In this document: positions 8,801-14,672 of the stretch, piece by piece
Position numbering within the stretch: the stretch's first letter is position 1
Layout of the letters: every line of letters starts with the position of its first letter
Assembly (NCBI GenBank): GCA_913062655.1
Contig: CAJXXO010000021.1
Location: 1-17,727 of the forward strand
Reading direction: 5' to 3'
Origin: an uncultured Bacteroidota bacterium
GTDB lineage: Bacteria > Bacteroidota > Bacteroidia > Chitinophagales > S012-47
Length of the DNA stretch: 17,727 nt
Notes under the pieces: model-generated
Databases searched by the model: none
What the model was told of the DNA's origin: nothing
Seen by the model: only the letters and a program-made list of their open reading frames with translations
Translations under genes and position numbers: made by a program

Positions 8801-9299
8801 GGGTGAATTGAAAGGTATTGGAGAAACAACTGACGTTATTGACACCTGTAATTACAGGGGGTACAGGTGGTTGTAGATCAATGCGCCAATCTGCCGACCA
8901 TCCATCGCAACTGCGATTGGCATCTGACTTGAAGTGGATGGTCATACAACCGGAGTTGGCCACCACCGTACCTGGCGAAGTGTTGCCATCATATGTGCCT
9001 ATCAGTGTGGAATTGGTGTCGGGCCCATCAAAAATGCGGAGTACATCGAAGACAGCTTCGGTACAAAAGACCCCGGTAAAATTGAGACGTATGGTGGCGG
9101 CATTGGGCGGGCAAATGCGAAAGGTCAGGTTTTCATTGTGGTCGTAATGGCCTGCTGTTTGTCCGGCTTCGCTATCGGTTAGCGTACCCTTGCAGTCGGT
9201 AACGGTCTGATTGGCCATTGTATAAGTGGGCGGTTGTGCCCAACTCATCAAACTGCACAACAGTGCGATACACACTATACCTATCCCCCGTACCAACAT
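5811..9299 (-). CDS. Secreted CUB / WSG-repeat / PKD protein with type B T9SS sorting domain
   Basis: A 1162-residue exported protein. Residues 1-21 are a signal peptide (hydrophobic core, then MSWAQ). A CUB-like domain follows (about 36-142), with paired Cys residues, FDVLRIFDGPD and a C-terminal WSADWRIDL strand. From about 350 to 829 there are seven Ig-like units of roughly 66-77 residues. Each carries GGxWSGxGI, a following G-x-F-P and a closing Y...C-x-D. Their Trp residues are 359, 429, 495, 565, 642, 713 and 787. Two related units flank them (near 287 and 867). A PKD domain (about 985-1068, YWDFGDGTQ) precedes the type B C-terminal sorting domain (1074-1162; FVPNAFTPNGDGLHETF, then FNRWGEKLFES and WDGTYQGE). 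The family knowledge is that this tail directs export through the type IX secretion system and surface attachment. Adhesion or substrate binding is inferred. The gene starts four bases after the lipoprotein gene before it. No catalytic domain is visible. Confidence 0.93.
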   Translation of the reverse strand: MLVRGIGIVCIALLCSLMSWAQPPTYTMANQTVTDCKGTLTDSEAGQTAGHYDHNENLTFRICPPNAATIRLNFTGVFCTEAVFDVLRIFDGPDTNSTLIGTYDGNTSPGTVVANSGCMTIHFKSDANRSCDGWSADWRIDLQPPVPPVITGVNNVSCFSNTFQFTLDQSIPCDSLYPAGSSISGPGGPGIAQINPVNCNNGMTNTFSVVLNPGFSDNGLHTLQFLYNYRDECDSIWRFQLDYDFQVTDCPLQVTLDATPDTICQGDCAQLEARVSGGQAGTYQYNWSPALPNSAGPHTVCPLSTTTYSVTVTDAGPSPAAAATQRIVVVPKPNAGPDRTLCLFSGATNLSGNPSGGWWTGPGIINGGAGTFHPDSAGVGTHEVLYWRNDCADTALITVQLVYAGPDDAACPGTAPFTVSGGFPAGGTWTGSGIAANGQFNPTTPGVYPVTYNAPNGCTHTKNIHVANLNVPSADTTCTSIGSYFPPASPFGGRWSGVPGIDPVTGEINPNQLGTGQYTLTYTLNGCTANLDLYIQSINVPNSWVACPDEGIIPLPNATPAGGYWSGRGIVDSVAGTFDANDNNGNNFTTDLVYHFGDCTDTMRAFVRATRIYTDTLWFCLEDSVLFLNWQGVRRTPGNGQWSGPGIIDPDFPGRFNPLVAGPGTHTLVYEANTCVDSMVMVVYPIPATQGDTTVCETSLSFNLTSAYPGGSWSGTGITNGSQGTFDPQQTGLGNFDVVYTHFIGCTDTMTVTVDPLVTLQLTDPGAFFCYKDTSIDLQAQPTGGQWSGPGVVGSQFNPAQAGTGLHVLRYNFGTGNCAVADSVTVEVGAPISIALPFATDSICYGDFSQFAVQASGGSTGIFSYQWSQGLPPQASQSVNPTATTTYQVTVTDGCSDPAIGSVEVFVHPEITVTTRSGPKVCYGDTGWVALLAPPAKDYGYRWSTSPVQSTDTLFDLGGAYQVTVTDNVTGCARVVDTRINGYDFINARFALSPNVDCIDYLDPSIRIIDNSVGATKGYWDFGDGTQRAFSTGDNVQHTYADTGQYVIALYLENDGGCQDSAFIPLCVEPAQTLFVPNAFTPNGDGLHETFRAKGIGIVEFRMMVFNRWGEKLFESNSMDVGWDGTYQGEKVMNDVYTYLIAYRDISSPELKYKKGVVAVVR
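6813..8252 (-). repeat. Seven tandem Ig-like WSG units within the secreted protein
   Basis: This segment encodes residues about 350-829 of the secreted protein. It holds seven copies of a 66-77-residue unit defined by GGxWSGxGI. The seven cores read SGGWWTGPGI, AGGTWTGSGI, FGGRWSGVPGI, AGGYWSGRGI, GNGQWSGPGI, PGGSWSGTGI and TGGQWSGPGV. The units are clearly related as protein but diverged as DNA, which points to old duplication rather than recent slippage. Confidence 0.85.
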
Positions 9300-9303
9300 A
9301 TGG

Positions 9304-9744
9304 CTATTTTGTTATTGTAATCGTTGGTGTTACTACTTCGTTACTCCAATTTCCTGCCCGGTCTTTGATCGCTATGGTGTAAGTAGTGGTCTCTTGGTTG
9401 CCATTGCCCAATAAGAAAGCACCTGAGATCTGAAAACGGAGGGTGCCCTCAATCGCCAGGCTTTCATCTACCGGGGCCAGGGGCTGCACAAAATACCAGT
9501 CTGGCGCAGTAAGCCTGGCGTCTTGCACCCGCAAAGAGAGTGAATCGGGATGTACGTGTCCCAGGTCCCCATCACCATCCTGATAGGCCAGATTTACGAT
9601 GAGCGAATCAGTAAACTGCTGTATGGTAGTGGGTGCCACCGATTCGATGCGTATCTCAGGTGTGGATGAGAATACCTCTGGCTCTTGCTTTTTGCAAGCC
9701 GTTAGCAGTATGCTGATTCCTATAACGGTGATGAAAAATCTCAT
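9304..9744 (-). CDS. Small lipoprotein, unknown function
   Basis: This is a 146-residue lipoprotein. The signal peptide ends in the lipobox LLTAC, so Cys17 is lipidated, and it is followed by KKQ, common for Bacteroidota lipoproteins. The mature part is predicted to be beta-rich, with an acidic Y-x-DGDGDLG segment near residues 54-61 that could bind calcium. The C-terminal strands (TTTYTIAIKDRAGNWSN) look like a Bacteroidota Ig-like domain. No enzyme signature is visible. The start codon overlaps the stop of the preceding cytochrome-like lipoprotein by four bases (ATGA), and its stop is four bases before the giant secreted protein. This suggests translational coupling and a shared role. The function is unknown. 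Confidence 0.85.
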   Translation of the reverse strand: MRFFITVIGISILLTACKKQEPEVFSSTPEIRIESVAPTTIQQFTDSLIVNLAYQDGDGDLGHVHPDSLSLRVQDARLTAPDWYFVQPLAPVDESLAIEGTLRFQISGAFLLGNGNQETTTYTIAIKDRAGNWSNEVVTPTITITK

Positions 9745-10694
9745 ATCAATTCAATCGAAAAATACGCTTTGATGTAGTCGAAGCTGCCTGATTCAGGAAT
9801 CTCAGTGGGGGCGTGTTGGGGGTCTTGTACGTACACCCGGAAAAAAACAAGCGTGCCCACGCCACCAAATTGATTTGGTTGACTCAGGGTATAGTGGTGA
9901 TGGTAATTTACCGGATCACCAAAATAACCTTCTTCATTGAGGGGGGCGCCACTCACACTGAGATTACCCTCCATACCATTGCTGAAATCGTCCCGGATCA
10001 GGGAAAACTTGATTTTATTGTAGGTCAATTGTGTTGGGGCGGTGGAATCATCGCTTACGGCTACCCAAATCTCCAGACTTTGTGTGCCTGCTGGTACGCG
10101 AAGTGCACCATTACCCGGATTGCGGTCAACCGGGGTGCTGCTGCCATCTGCAAAACCCACTACCCCTAACATTTTTGGCTCCTGATTGCCTTTTGTTGGG
10201 GCATTGCCAAACATGTCGCGGGCACCGGCATCGATCCAGTTGCGAATGTTTTGAATGTATTCTTCCTTTTTATCAGGCCAGTCGCTACCCGGATCTACGG
10301 ATAGCGGCATAATACCGGAAAAGCCATCTATGTCATTGATCAATCTTTCAATCAGCACAGATCGATCGGCATGGCCTGGATCTACGCGATAGGTAAAGTC
10401 GCCATTGGCATTATTTTTAATCACCGGCTGGTAGACTAAGGTGTTGTACGCCCCTTCAATTGTGCGGAAATCGGGCTCGAAAGTGCCATCGTGACAGCCG
10501 GAGTTGGCACAGGTCGGTTGGAATACCTGGTAATGAATACCGGCAAAGCTGTTGGGGTCCAGCGCCACTGCCAGCCCTGTGTCAACCGGAGCCTGATGGG
10601 CCGGATCGTCAAAGGGGTTGGGTGGCAACTCCTTGGTACAACTGCCCGCCAATAATGCCGCGAGGCCGAGTATGGAAAATAGTATCGTTCGCAT
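9741..10694 (-). CDS. Lipoprotein with PSCyt1-like c-type cytochrome domain (CX4CH) and beta-rich C-terminal domain
   Basis: A 317-residue lipoprotein; the lipobox LAGSC makes Cys19 the lipidated residue. Residues about 50-160 look like the planctomycete cytochrome c domain (PSCyt1). The haem-binding motif is C62-ANSG-C67-H68, a CX4CH spacing instead of CX2CH. A candidate distal ligand M129 lies in SGIMP, and the closing helix IRNWIDAGARD matches the usual WI-x-x-GA end of such domains. The second half (about 170-317) is predicted beta-rich, with Y264-HHH and a VYVQDPQHAPTEIP block, and is not assigned to a family. If haem is attached, the protein would carry electrons at the outer face of a membrane. 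The start codon overlaps the stop of the DUF1501-like gene by one base (TGATG), and the 3' end overlaps the next lipoprotein by four bases. The lipoprotein call is secure; the cytochrome call is likely. Confidence 0.86.
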   Translation of the reverse strand: MRTILFSILGLAALLAGSCTKELPPNPFDDPAHQAPVDTGLAVALDPNSFAGIHYQVFQPTCANSGCHDGTFEPDFRTIEGAYNTLVYQPVIKNNANGDFTYRVDPGHADRSVLIERLINDIDGFSGIMPLSVDPGSDWPDKKEEYIQNIRNWIDAGARDMFGNAPTKGNQEPKMLGVVGFADGSSTPVDRNPGNGALRVPAGTQSLEIWVAVSDDSTAPTQLTYNKIKFSLIRDDFSNGMEGNLSVSGAPLNEEGYFGDPVNYHHHYTLSQPNQFGGVGTLVFFRVYVQDPQHAPTEIPESGSFDYIKAYFSIELI

Positions 10695-12049
10695 CAGATT
10701 CGATCAAATAGTGAAAGCGCATCGCTGCTGAGTAGACCGCTGTTCATCACGTCATCCTTGAAGCCCAGCACCTCTGCTATTGTTGGCACACCGTCCATCG
10801 TGGTACCGATTGGGTTGGTCGGGCTCCCTATGCGCAAGCCAGCTTGTACATTAGGCCCGGCCATCATAGCAAATACTCTTCTCGAATTGGCGTCTGAATG
10901 GTCGTAGGCATACCAATCGTTCTCATCAAGAATAGGATTAGGATTGTCGTTTCTACCATGCTCAGGTATGGCGATCAATACCGTATTATTCTGCATGCCC
11001 GGAGTGGATTGTATCACATTCCAGATGTGTGCCAGCCCATGATCGGCCCGGTGCAGATTGCGGAGGTAGCCGGTAAAATTACTGTGGCAGCCATCCACAT
11101 CATTAAGGTTGACCACCGTTAGGGTAGGCTTGAAATGTGTCATGACCTCGCAGGCATAGCCGATGGTTTGCAAATCACTGTTGTCTGTAACCGGTGGCAT
11201 ATTCAATTGCCCGTTCTGTTTCTTCTGAAAGATGTCTTTCATGAAGTTGCGGATATCCTCGCGTTCCTCTTCAGTATTTTGAATGCCATAGTCCAATAAG
11301 CTTCCACCGCTGGCACTGAAAGAGTTATCGAGGAAATATTTCATCTTATACATGGGTGACAGCTCCTCTTCCGGGTGATATACCTTGGCGTTGGAGAGGT
11401 GGTCTTCCCCTTGGGTGCCGAAGGTGATACGGGGGGCAAAGAAGTTGCCCCCGTATGCGGAGCCATAGTTTTCGTTTATGCTATAATTCAATAAGGGCAC
11501 AGAGTTGCCAATACCATTGCCAACAAACCAGACCTTGGTGGCCGGTACACCTAAGTGTCTGCGGGTGTACTCAAAAATGGTGGGAAATACCGGCTTTTGT
11601 TTTAATCCCTGCGTAAAGGCCGTGTTACCGGTAACGAGCGAGTTTAGGCCCGCATAGTGTCCTACTCGAGTGGCCTCCACTTCGGCAAAGAGGGTGCCTA
11701 TATCTTCAAAGGTGTCATTACCGGGTAGCAGCTTCGGTATGGGTACACTACCCCTGGGCCCAACTGCCGGGTCAGTACCATAGACTTGTTTGACCTGTGG
11801 TTGCTGACCATTGAGCAAATTGACGAGAATGTTACCTTCAATATTATTTAGACCCTGGCTATCGGCCAGGTAGCGTTGCAGGATAGATTCTTGCTGGCGA
11901 ACGCCTCCGGCAAAGAGCACAAATACAACATGCTCAGCCAATTGATTGCCTGAAGCGGCAAAGAGACGACCACTGGGCAAAATGTAGGGTACGGTAATGG
12001 CTCCAGCTGCTGCCAACCCTGTTTTACGTAAAAATTGTCTCCTTTTCAT
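10694..12049 (-). CDS. Tat-exported DUF1501-like protein (alkaline phosphatase/sulfatase fold)
   Basis: A 451-residue protein that starts with a twin-arginine signal, RRQFLRK at 3-9, followed by a hydrophobic stretch and PYILPSG. It should therefore cross the inner membrane folded. The body resembles DUF1501, a branch of the alkaline-phosphatase-like superfamily common in Planctomycetes. Matching features are FAGGVRQQES near 46-55 (the family's GG-x-x-Q block), NLNDVDGCHSN at 314-324, HRADHGLAHIW at 333-343, IPEHGRN at 361-367 (the family's SEFGR block) and YDHSD at 382-386. The Asp/His/Glu residues in these blocks (D317/D319, H322, D336/H337, E363/H364, D383/H384) are plausible metal ligands. 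The substrate is unknown, and no obvious nucleophilic Ser/Thr is assigned. The gene follows the second helical-repeat lipoprotein by 12 bases, and a rare good ribosome binding site precedes it. Confidence 0.87.
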   Translation of the reverse strand: MKRRQFLRKTGLAAAGAITVPYILPSGRLFAASGNQLAEHVVFVLFAGGVRQQESILQRYLADSQGLNNIEGNILVNLLNGQQPQVKQVYGTDPAVGPRGSVPIPKLLPGNDTFEDIGTLFAEVEATRVGHYAGLNSLVTGNTAFTQGLKQKPVFPTIFEYTRRHLGVPATKVWFVGNGIGNSVPLLNYSINENYGSAYGGNFFAPRITFGTQGEDHLSNAKVYHPEEELSPMYKMKYFLDNSFSASGGSLLDYGIQNTEEEREDIRNFMKDIFQKKQNGQLNMPPVTDNSDLQTIGYACEVMTHFKPTLTVVNLNDVDGCHSNFTGYLRNLHRADHGLAHIWNVIQSTPGMQNNTVLIAIPEHGRNDNPNPILDENDWYAYDHSDANSRRVFAMMAGPNVQAGLRIGSPTNPIGTTMDGVPTIAEVLGFKDDVMNSGLLSSDALSLFDRI

Positions 12050-12051
12050 AA

Positions 12052-12060
12052 CGTTCCCCC
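12052..12060 (-). promoter_or_regulatory. Shine-Dalgarno-like site of the DUF1501-like gene
   Basis: On the - strand the stop of the preceding lipoprotein is followed at once by AAGGGGGAACGTT and then ATG, so a purine-rich AGGGGGA lies about five bases before the start. Most other genes in this block have no such site. This one supports the start at 12049 and suggests stronger translation of this cistron. Confidence 0.5.
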
Positions 12061-12061
12061 T

Positions 12062-12553
12062 TTAGTAATACAAGTATTCGTTGCTCAAGGCAAAGGCAAA
12101 AAAGACCATCTCTGTGCTGAGGTCAGGATGGGATTCAATGAAATTGGTGAACCAGGTCAGCTCTGCCTGTGTGGGTTCTCGCACTAAAAACCGTTCGTAA
12201 GTATCGTGGATAAAGCCAGGTATATCCGCCCGCATCAGGCTATCAGGGGGCAATTTTACATCCGGCCTGTTCATTAGGTTACTGATTACCACTTCATGTG
12301 CCAGATCTTTGTCTCCAATAGAAAAAATAACATCGGTAACGTCCAACAATTCATTGGCCGATAATGCTTTTTGAAAGAGGTTGGCATAGAGGATAGAAAT
12401 GTATTGTTCCTCCGACTTTAGTTTGGACTTATCCGCATTGGGAGGGGCTACAGTTTCCGGATTGACCTGATAGACCACCGGTTTTTCGCAGGCGGTCAAC
12501 ACTGCGAGTAAGCCCAGCCCGAATAGTATTTTAGTTAAAGTTGGCATACTCAT
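12062..12553 (-). CDS. Lipoprotein with two DUF1553-like helical units
   Basis: A 163-residue lipoprotein from the ATG at 12553; a GTG at 12556 and an ATG at 12547 are also possible starts. All starts overlap the preceding gene by 17-26 bases. The lipobox LLAVLTAC gives lipidated Cys22. The mature protein is predicted all-helical and holds two copies of one unit: about 50-97 (YISILYANLFQKALSANELL) and about 112-163 (DTYERFLVREPTQAEL, ending ALSNEYLYY). The second copy closely recalls the C-terminal end of the planctomycete PSD1/DUF1553 family, with its Y-x-x-x-L-x-R-x-P-T-x-x-E-L and closing SNEF/Y motifs. It also resembles the C-terminal end of the 304-residue protein encoded just before it. 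The family link is my inference from motif memory, and the function is unknown. It lies 12 bases before the DUF1501-like gene. Confidence 0.83.
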   Translation of the reverse strand: MSMPTLTKILFGLGLLAVLTACEKPVVYQVNPETVAPPNADKSKLKSEEQYISILYANLFQKALSANELLDVTDVIFSIGDKDLAHEVVISNLMNRPDVKLPPDSLMRADIPGFIHDTYERFLVREPTQAELTWFTNFIESHPDLSTEMVFFAFALSNEYLYY

Positions 12554-13445
12554 CACTTGTTACGATGTGTCGTTGTACGTCTTGAAAATCCTTGTCGTAA
12601 TAAAAGGTCTGCATCAGTTGTACCACCTCATCGGTCTCCGGATTGCGCGATAGCAGGGTCTGATAGGCCCAAATAATGAGGCCTTCATGAAATTCACGGG
12701 TTTGGGTGACCACCTGAATGTAGTCTTCCTTGTTTTGAGCCGGAAGGCCAAAGAGGGTAGAAGAGGTGTTGTATTCTATAATATCGAATGCGACATCAAA
12801 CTCTGCCTGTGTAGGGAAACGGAAGTAGAGATCATCAAAGGTAGCGTTGATGAAATTGAAGGTGTTCATGTTGATGAAGTCGTAAAAATAATTGTCGATC
12901 ATCCGGGCATGCATCTCTTGCAAGTCAATGGAGTCGCTTCTGTATGCCCGCTCTGATCGAAGGATGGCTTTCAGCTTATCCATAGCCAACTGTTTCTCCG
13001 CCATGCCGATGGTGTTGCCATTGATAGAGTCTTTGATGTAGCCATTGTAGTAGATGCCAATCTGACCATTGATCTCACTATTGGAGGCGCCCTCGATCAA
13101 CCGGGCTTTGGCCATCTCGTAGAGCCGTTTGTAATAGGCGATGTGGTAAGAAGAGTCGCCCTCAACCCAGGCCGTGTCCGTTTGTAGACGGACTACGATT
13201 TCGGTACGGGCCTCTTGTGAAAGCTCGTTTTCGCGCAGGAAGGCCACGTCACGTTCCATTTCTTTGTCCAATGGTTCACGGCCCAGCAGGTCGATGTATA
13301 GCCGGTTGATGTAGTTTTTTACCAGCAAGGTAGGTACATCACCGTAATAGGGCGCATGGTTGTCCGCCACAATTGTAGGGTCTTTTTTACACGAAAAAAG
13401 ACTGGCACTGAGCAGTGCGATGAGGATGATAGCGCTATACTTCAT
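12531..13445 (-). CDS. Lipoprotein with DUF1549/DUF1553-like helical repeats
   Basis: A 304-residue lipoprotein with signal peptide and lipobox SLFSC (Cys19), followed by KKD. It is predicted helical and carries three versions of a common unit. These are residues about 41-94 (INRLYIDLLGREPLDKEM, with LQTDTAWVEG after it), about 201-252 (FDDLYFRFPTQAEFDVAF) and about 255-304 (YQTLLSRNPETDEVVQL, ending VTSDEYANFN). The first resembles the start of planctomycete PSCyt2/DUF1549 proteins (R-x-Y-L-D-L-x-G-x-x-P). The last resembles the end of PSD1/DUF1553. Those families are normally one protein of 700 residues or more, so this would be a much shortened relative. It is the first gene of a nine-gene same-strand run that starts just after a terminator. 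The function is unknown; an outer-membrane location is inferred. Confidence 0.84.
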   Translation of the reverse strand: MKYSAIILIALLSASLFSCKKDPTIVADNHAPYYGDVPTLLVKNYINRLYIDLLGREPLDKEMERDVAFLRENELSQEARTEIVVRLQTDTAWVEGDSSYHIAYYKRLYEMAKARLIEGASNSEINGQIGIYYNGYIKDSINGNTIGMAEKQLAMDKLKAILRSERAYRSDSIDLQEMHARMIDNYFYDFINMNTFNFINATFDDLYFRFPTQAEFDVAFDIIEYNTSSTLFGLPAQNKEDYIQVVTQTREFHEGLIIWAYQTLLSRNPETDEVVQLMQTFYYDKDFQDVQRHIVTSDEYANFN

Positions 13446-13477
13446 GCTGTGTGGGGTGAACAGCTAATAAATATCGT

Positions 13478-13516
13478 AAAAAAAAGACTGACCATCAATG
13501 GTTTGACGGTCAGTCT
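13478..13516 (-). terminator. Rho-independent terminator of the VWA/transketolase/ECF-sigma block
   Basis: On the - strand a hairpin with the 8-bp stem GACTGACC/GGTCAGTC (plus one extra A-T pair at its base) and a 14-base loop is followed directly by eight U residues (A-run at 13478-13485). It lies about 30 bases after the stop of the Spy-like gene and about 30 bases before the first gene of the next block. It therefore marks the boundary between two transcription units. Confidence 0.88.
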
Positions 13517-13546
13517 ATACTATACGGTGGTTTTTTAAATAGGTTA

Positions 13547-14002
13547 TCAGCGGTCCAACAGCCGGCCGCCATTTCGCTCTCTGCGTTTTTTGAGCTCATT
13601 GAGCAGGAGCAATTTAAACCGTTGCTCTGCCATGTGCAGGCGCCCTACCTTCCTTACCGGTAGGATGGCCAGGAAGCGTTCGTGGTAGCTTCGTTTCAGG
13701 TCCAATTCTTGTTGTTCGAGCGCAAACATCTTCTCCATGGCCTTTTCTATTTGGTTATCCGATAGGTTATTCATGGCCTGTGGACCTTTAGGAACAGACG
13801 CGTCTCGCTCTTGCCGAATTTGCTCCAGTTTCTCCCGAAATTCATTGTATACCGGCCAGAACTGTTGCGCCTCCTCAGGCGATAGGTCCAGCTCCTTGGT
13901 GATAAAGCTGATGCGCAAGGCATCTACTCGCTCCTTAGCAGGTTGTGCATATCCCTGCAGGCTTACCAGCAACAGCAGGGCAGATAGTAATAATAGTCTC
14001 AT
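13547..14002 (-). CDS. Spy/CpxP-like periplasmic protein
   Basis: The protein has 151 residues from the ATG at 14002; a GTG at 14005 gives one more residue. That ATG overlaps the anti-sigma stop by one base (TGATG), which suggests coupled translation. Residues 1-19 are a signal peptide (LLLLSALLLLVSLQGYAQ). The mature protein is highly charged and helical, with a first helix containing ELDLSPEEAQQFWPVYNEF. This resembles the LTxxQ motif of Spy/CpxP chaperone-like proteins, which sense or buffer envelope stress. In Bacteroidota such a gene commonly follows an ECF sigma and anti-sigma pair, as here. It is the last gene before the terminator at 13478-13516. Homology to Spy is distant, so I claim the class rather than an orthologue. 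Confidence 0.84.
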   Translation of the reverse strand: MRLLLLSALLLLVSLQGYAQPAKERVDALRISFITKELDLSPEEAQQFWPVYNEFREKLEQIRQERDASVPKGPQAMNNLSDNQIEKAMEKMFALEQQELDLKRSYHERFLAILPVRKVGRLHMAEQRFKLLLLNELKKRRERNGGRLLDR

Positions 14003-14652
14003 CACAATAAGTCTTCAAGTTCTTGAACATCCATTTCTTCCAGCACCCAATCTTCAAGTTGATCGGTTTGGGTGCTATCCATTAACAAAGTCGTTTCCTG
14101 ATCGGTCAGCTCCATCAACTCTTCTGCTTCCCATTCCTCCACATGGTCACTCAAGTAAGCGGTTAGCTCAGTGGAGGAGAGGGATTCCCACGCAAGTGTG
14201 GTATTTTGCGTGTCTGGTTGCCAGCTAAAGTAGCCTATAACAATAGCGGCCAGTACTGCTGCCGCAGTCACTGCGGTATACCATCTCCGTTGCAGCTTGA
14301 TGACCCTTGATTTTTGAGTTGCCACTTGCCGGGTGACTTGCTCCGGCAAGGTAGCAAAGTAGTTGTCCGGTACCTGAAAGGGTTGGGGGTGGGTGGCAAA
14401 GGAAAGGGTCGGCTCAGCTTCTTCGGCTGCACGAATACGTGCCATAACCTGGTCCGGTAATTGTGCGAAATAGTCTGCTGGGATATCGGTAGGGTTACCG
14501 TTGATTTGCTGCCATACCGCCTCTGGTAATGCAGCAAAGTAACCACTGGGTACATGCCACGGGTGCCGTGCTGCGTAACGCACCAAGTCAGGAGCCAGAG
14601 CCGCCAGCTCTGCTTGCCTTTCTTGTGGGTCTGATGTAGGATACCGTGTCAT
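14002..14652 (-). CDS. Membrane anti-sigma-like protein with triple YFxxLP motif
   Basis: A 216-residue protein with one membrane segment (about 126-142, AVTAAAVLAAIVIGYF). The cytoplasmic N-terminal half holds three copies of a short unit: VPSGYFAALPEAV (34-46), IPADYFAQLPDQV (57-69) and VPDNYFATLPEQV (94-106). The part after the membrane segment is strongly acidic (EEWEAEELMELTDQE and further). Its position directly after an ECF sigma gene, 20 bases apart, and before a Spy-like gene is that of a Bacteroidota anti-sigma factor. There is no zinc-binding HxxxCxxC motif of the ZAS class. That it binds the neighbouring sigma through the repeated motif is inference. It could instead be a scaffold or stress-sensing membrane protein. 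Confidence 0.8.
   Translation of the reverse strand: MTRYPTSDPQERQAELAALAPDLVRYAARHPWHVPSGYFAALPEAVWQQINGNPTDIPADYFAQLPDQVMARIRAAEEAEPTLSFATHPQPFQVPDNYFATLPEQVTRQVATQKSRVIKLQRRWYTAVTAAAVLAAIVIGYFSWQPDTQNTTLAWESLSSTELTAYLSDHVEEWEAEELMELTDQETTLLMDSTQTDQLEDWVLEEMDVQELEDLL
14323..14553 (-). repeat. Triple [VI]PxxYFAxLPxxV repeat coding region
   Basis: These codons encode three copies of a 17-residue unit with the core P-x-x-YFA-x-LP-x-x-V in the anti-sigma-like protein (residues 34-50, 57-73 and 94-110). Spacings are 23 and 37 residues. The repeats precede the membrane segment and so should face the cytoplasm. Confidence 0.75.
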
Positions 14653-14672
14653 AGTATGTTATTAGAGTCCTT

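Noticed and set aside
13446..13477. Possible Bacteroidota -7 promoter element (TAnnTTTG) before the first lipoprotein gene
   Set aside because: The - strand reads TACGATATTTATTAG, which lacks the G and the spacing to a -33 TTTG. It is too weak to call a promoter.
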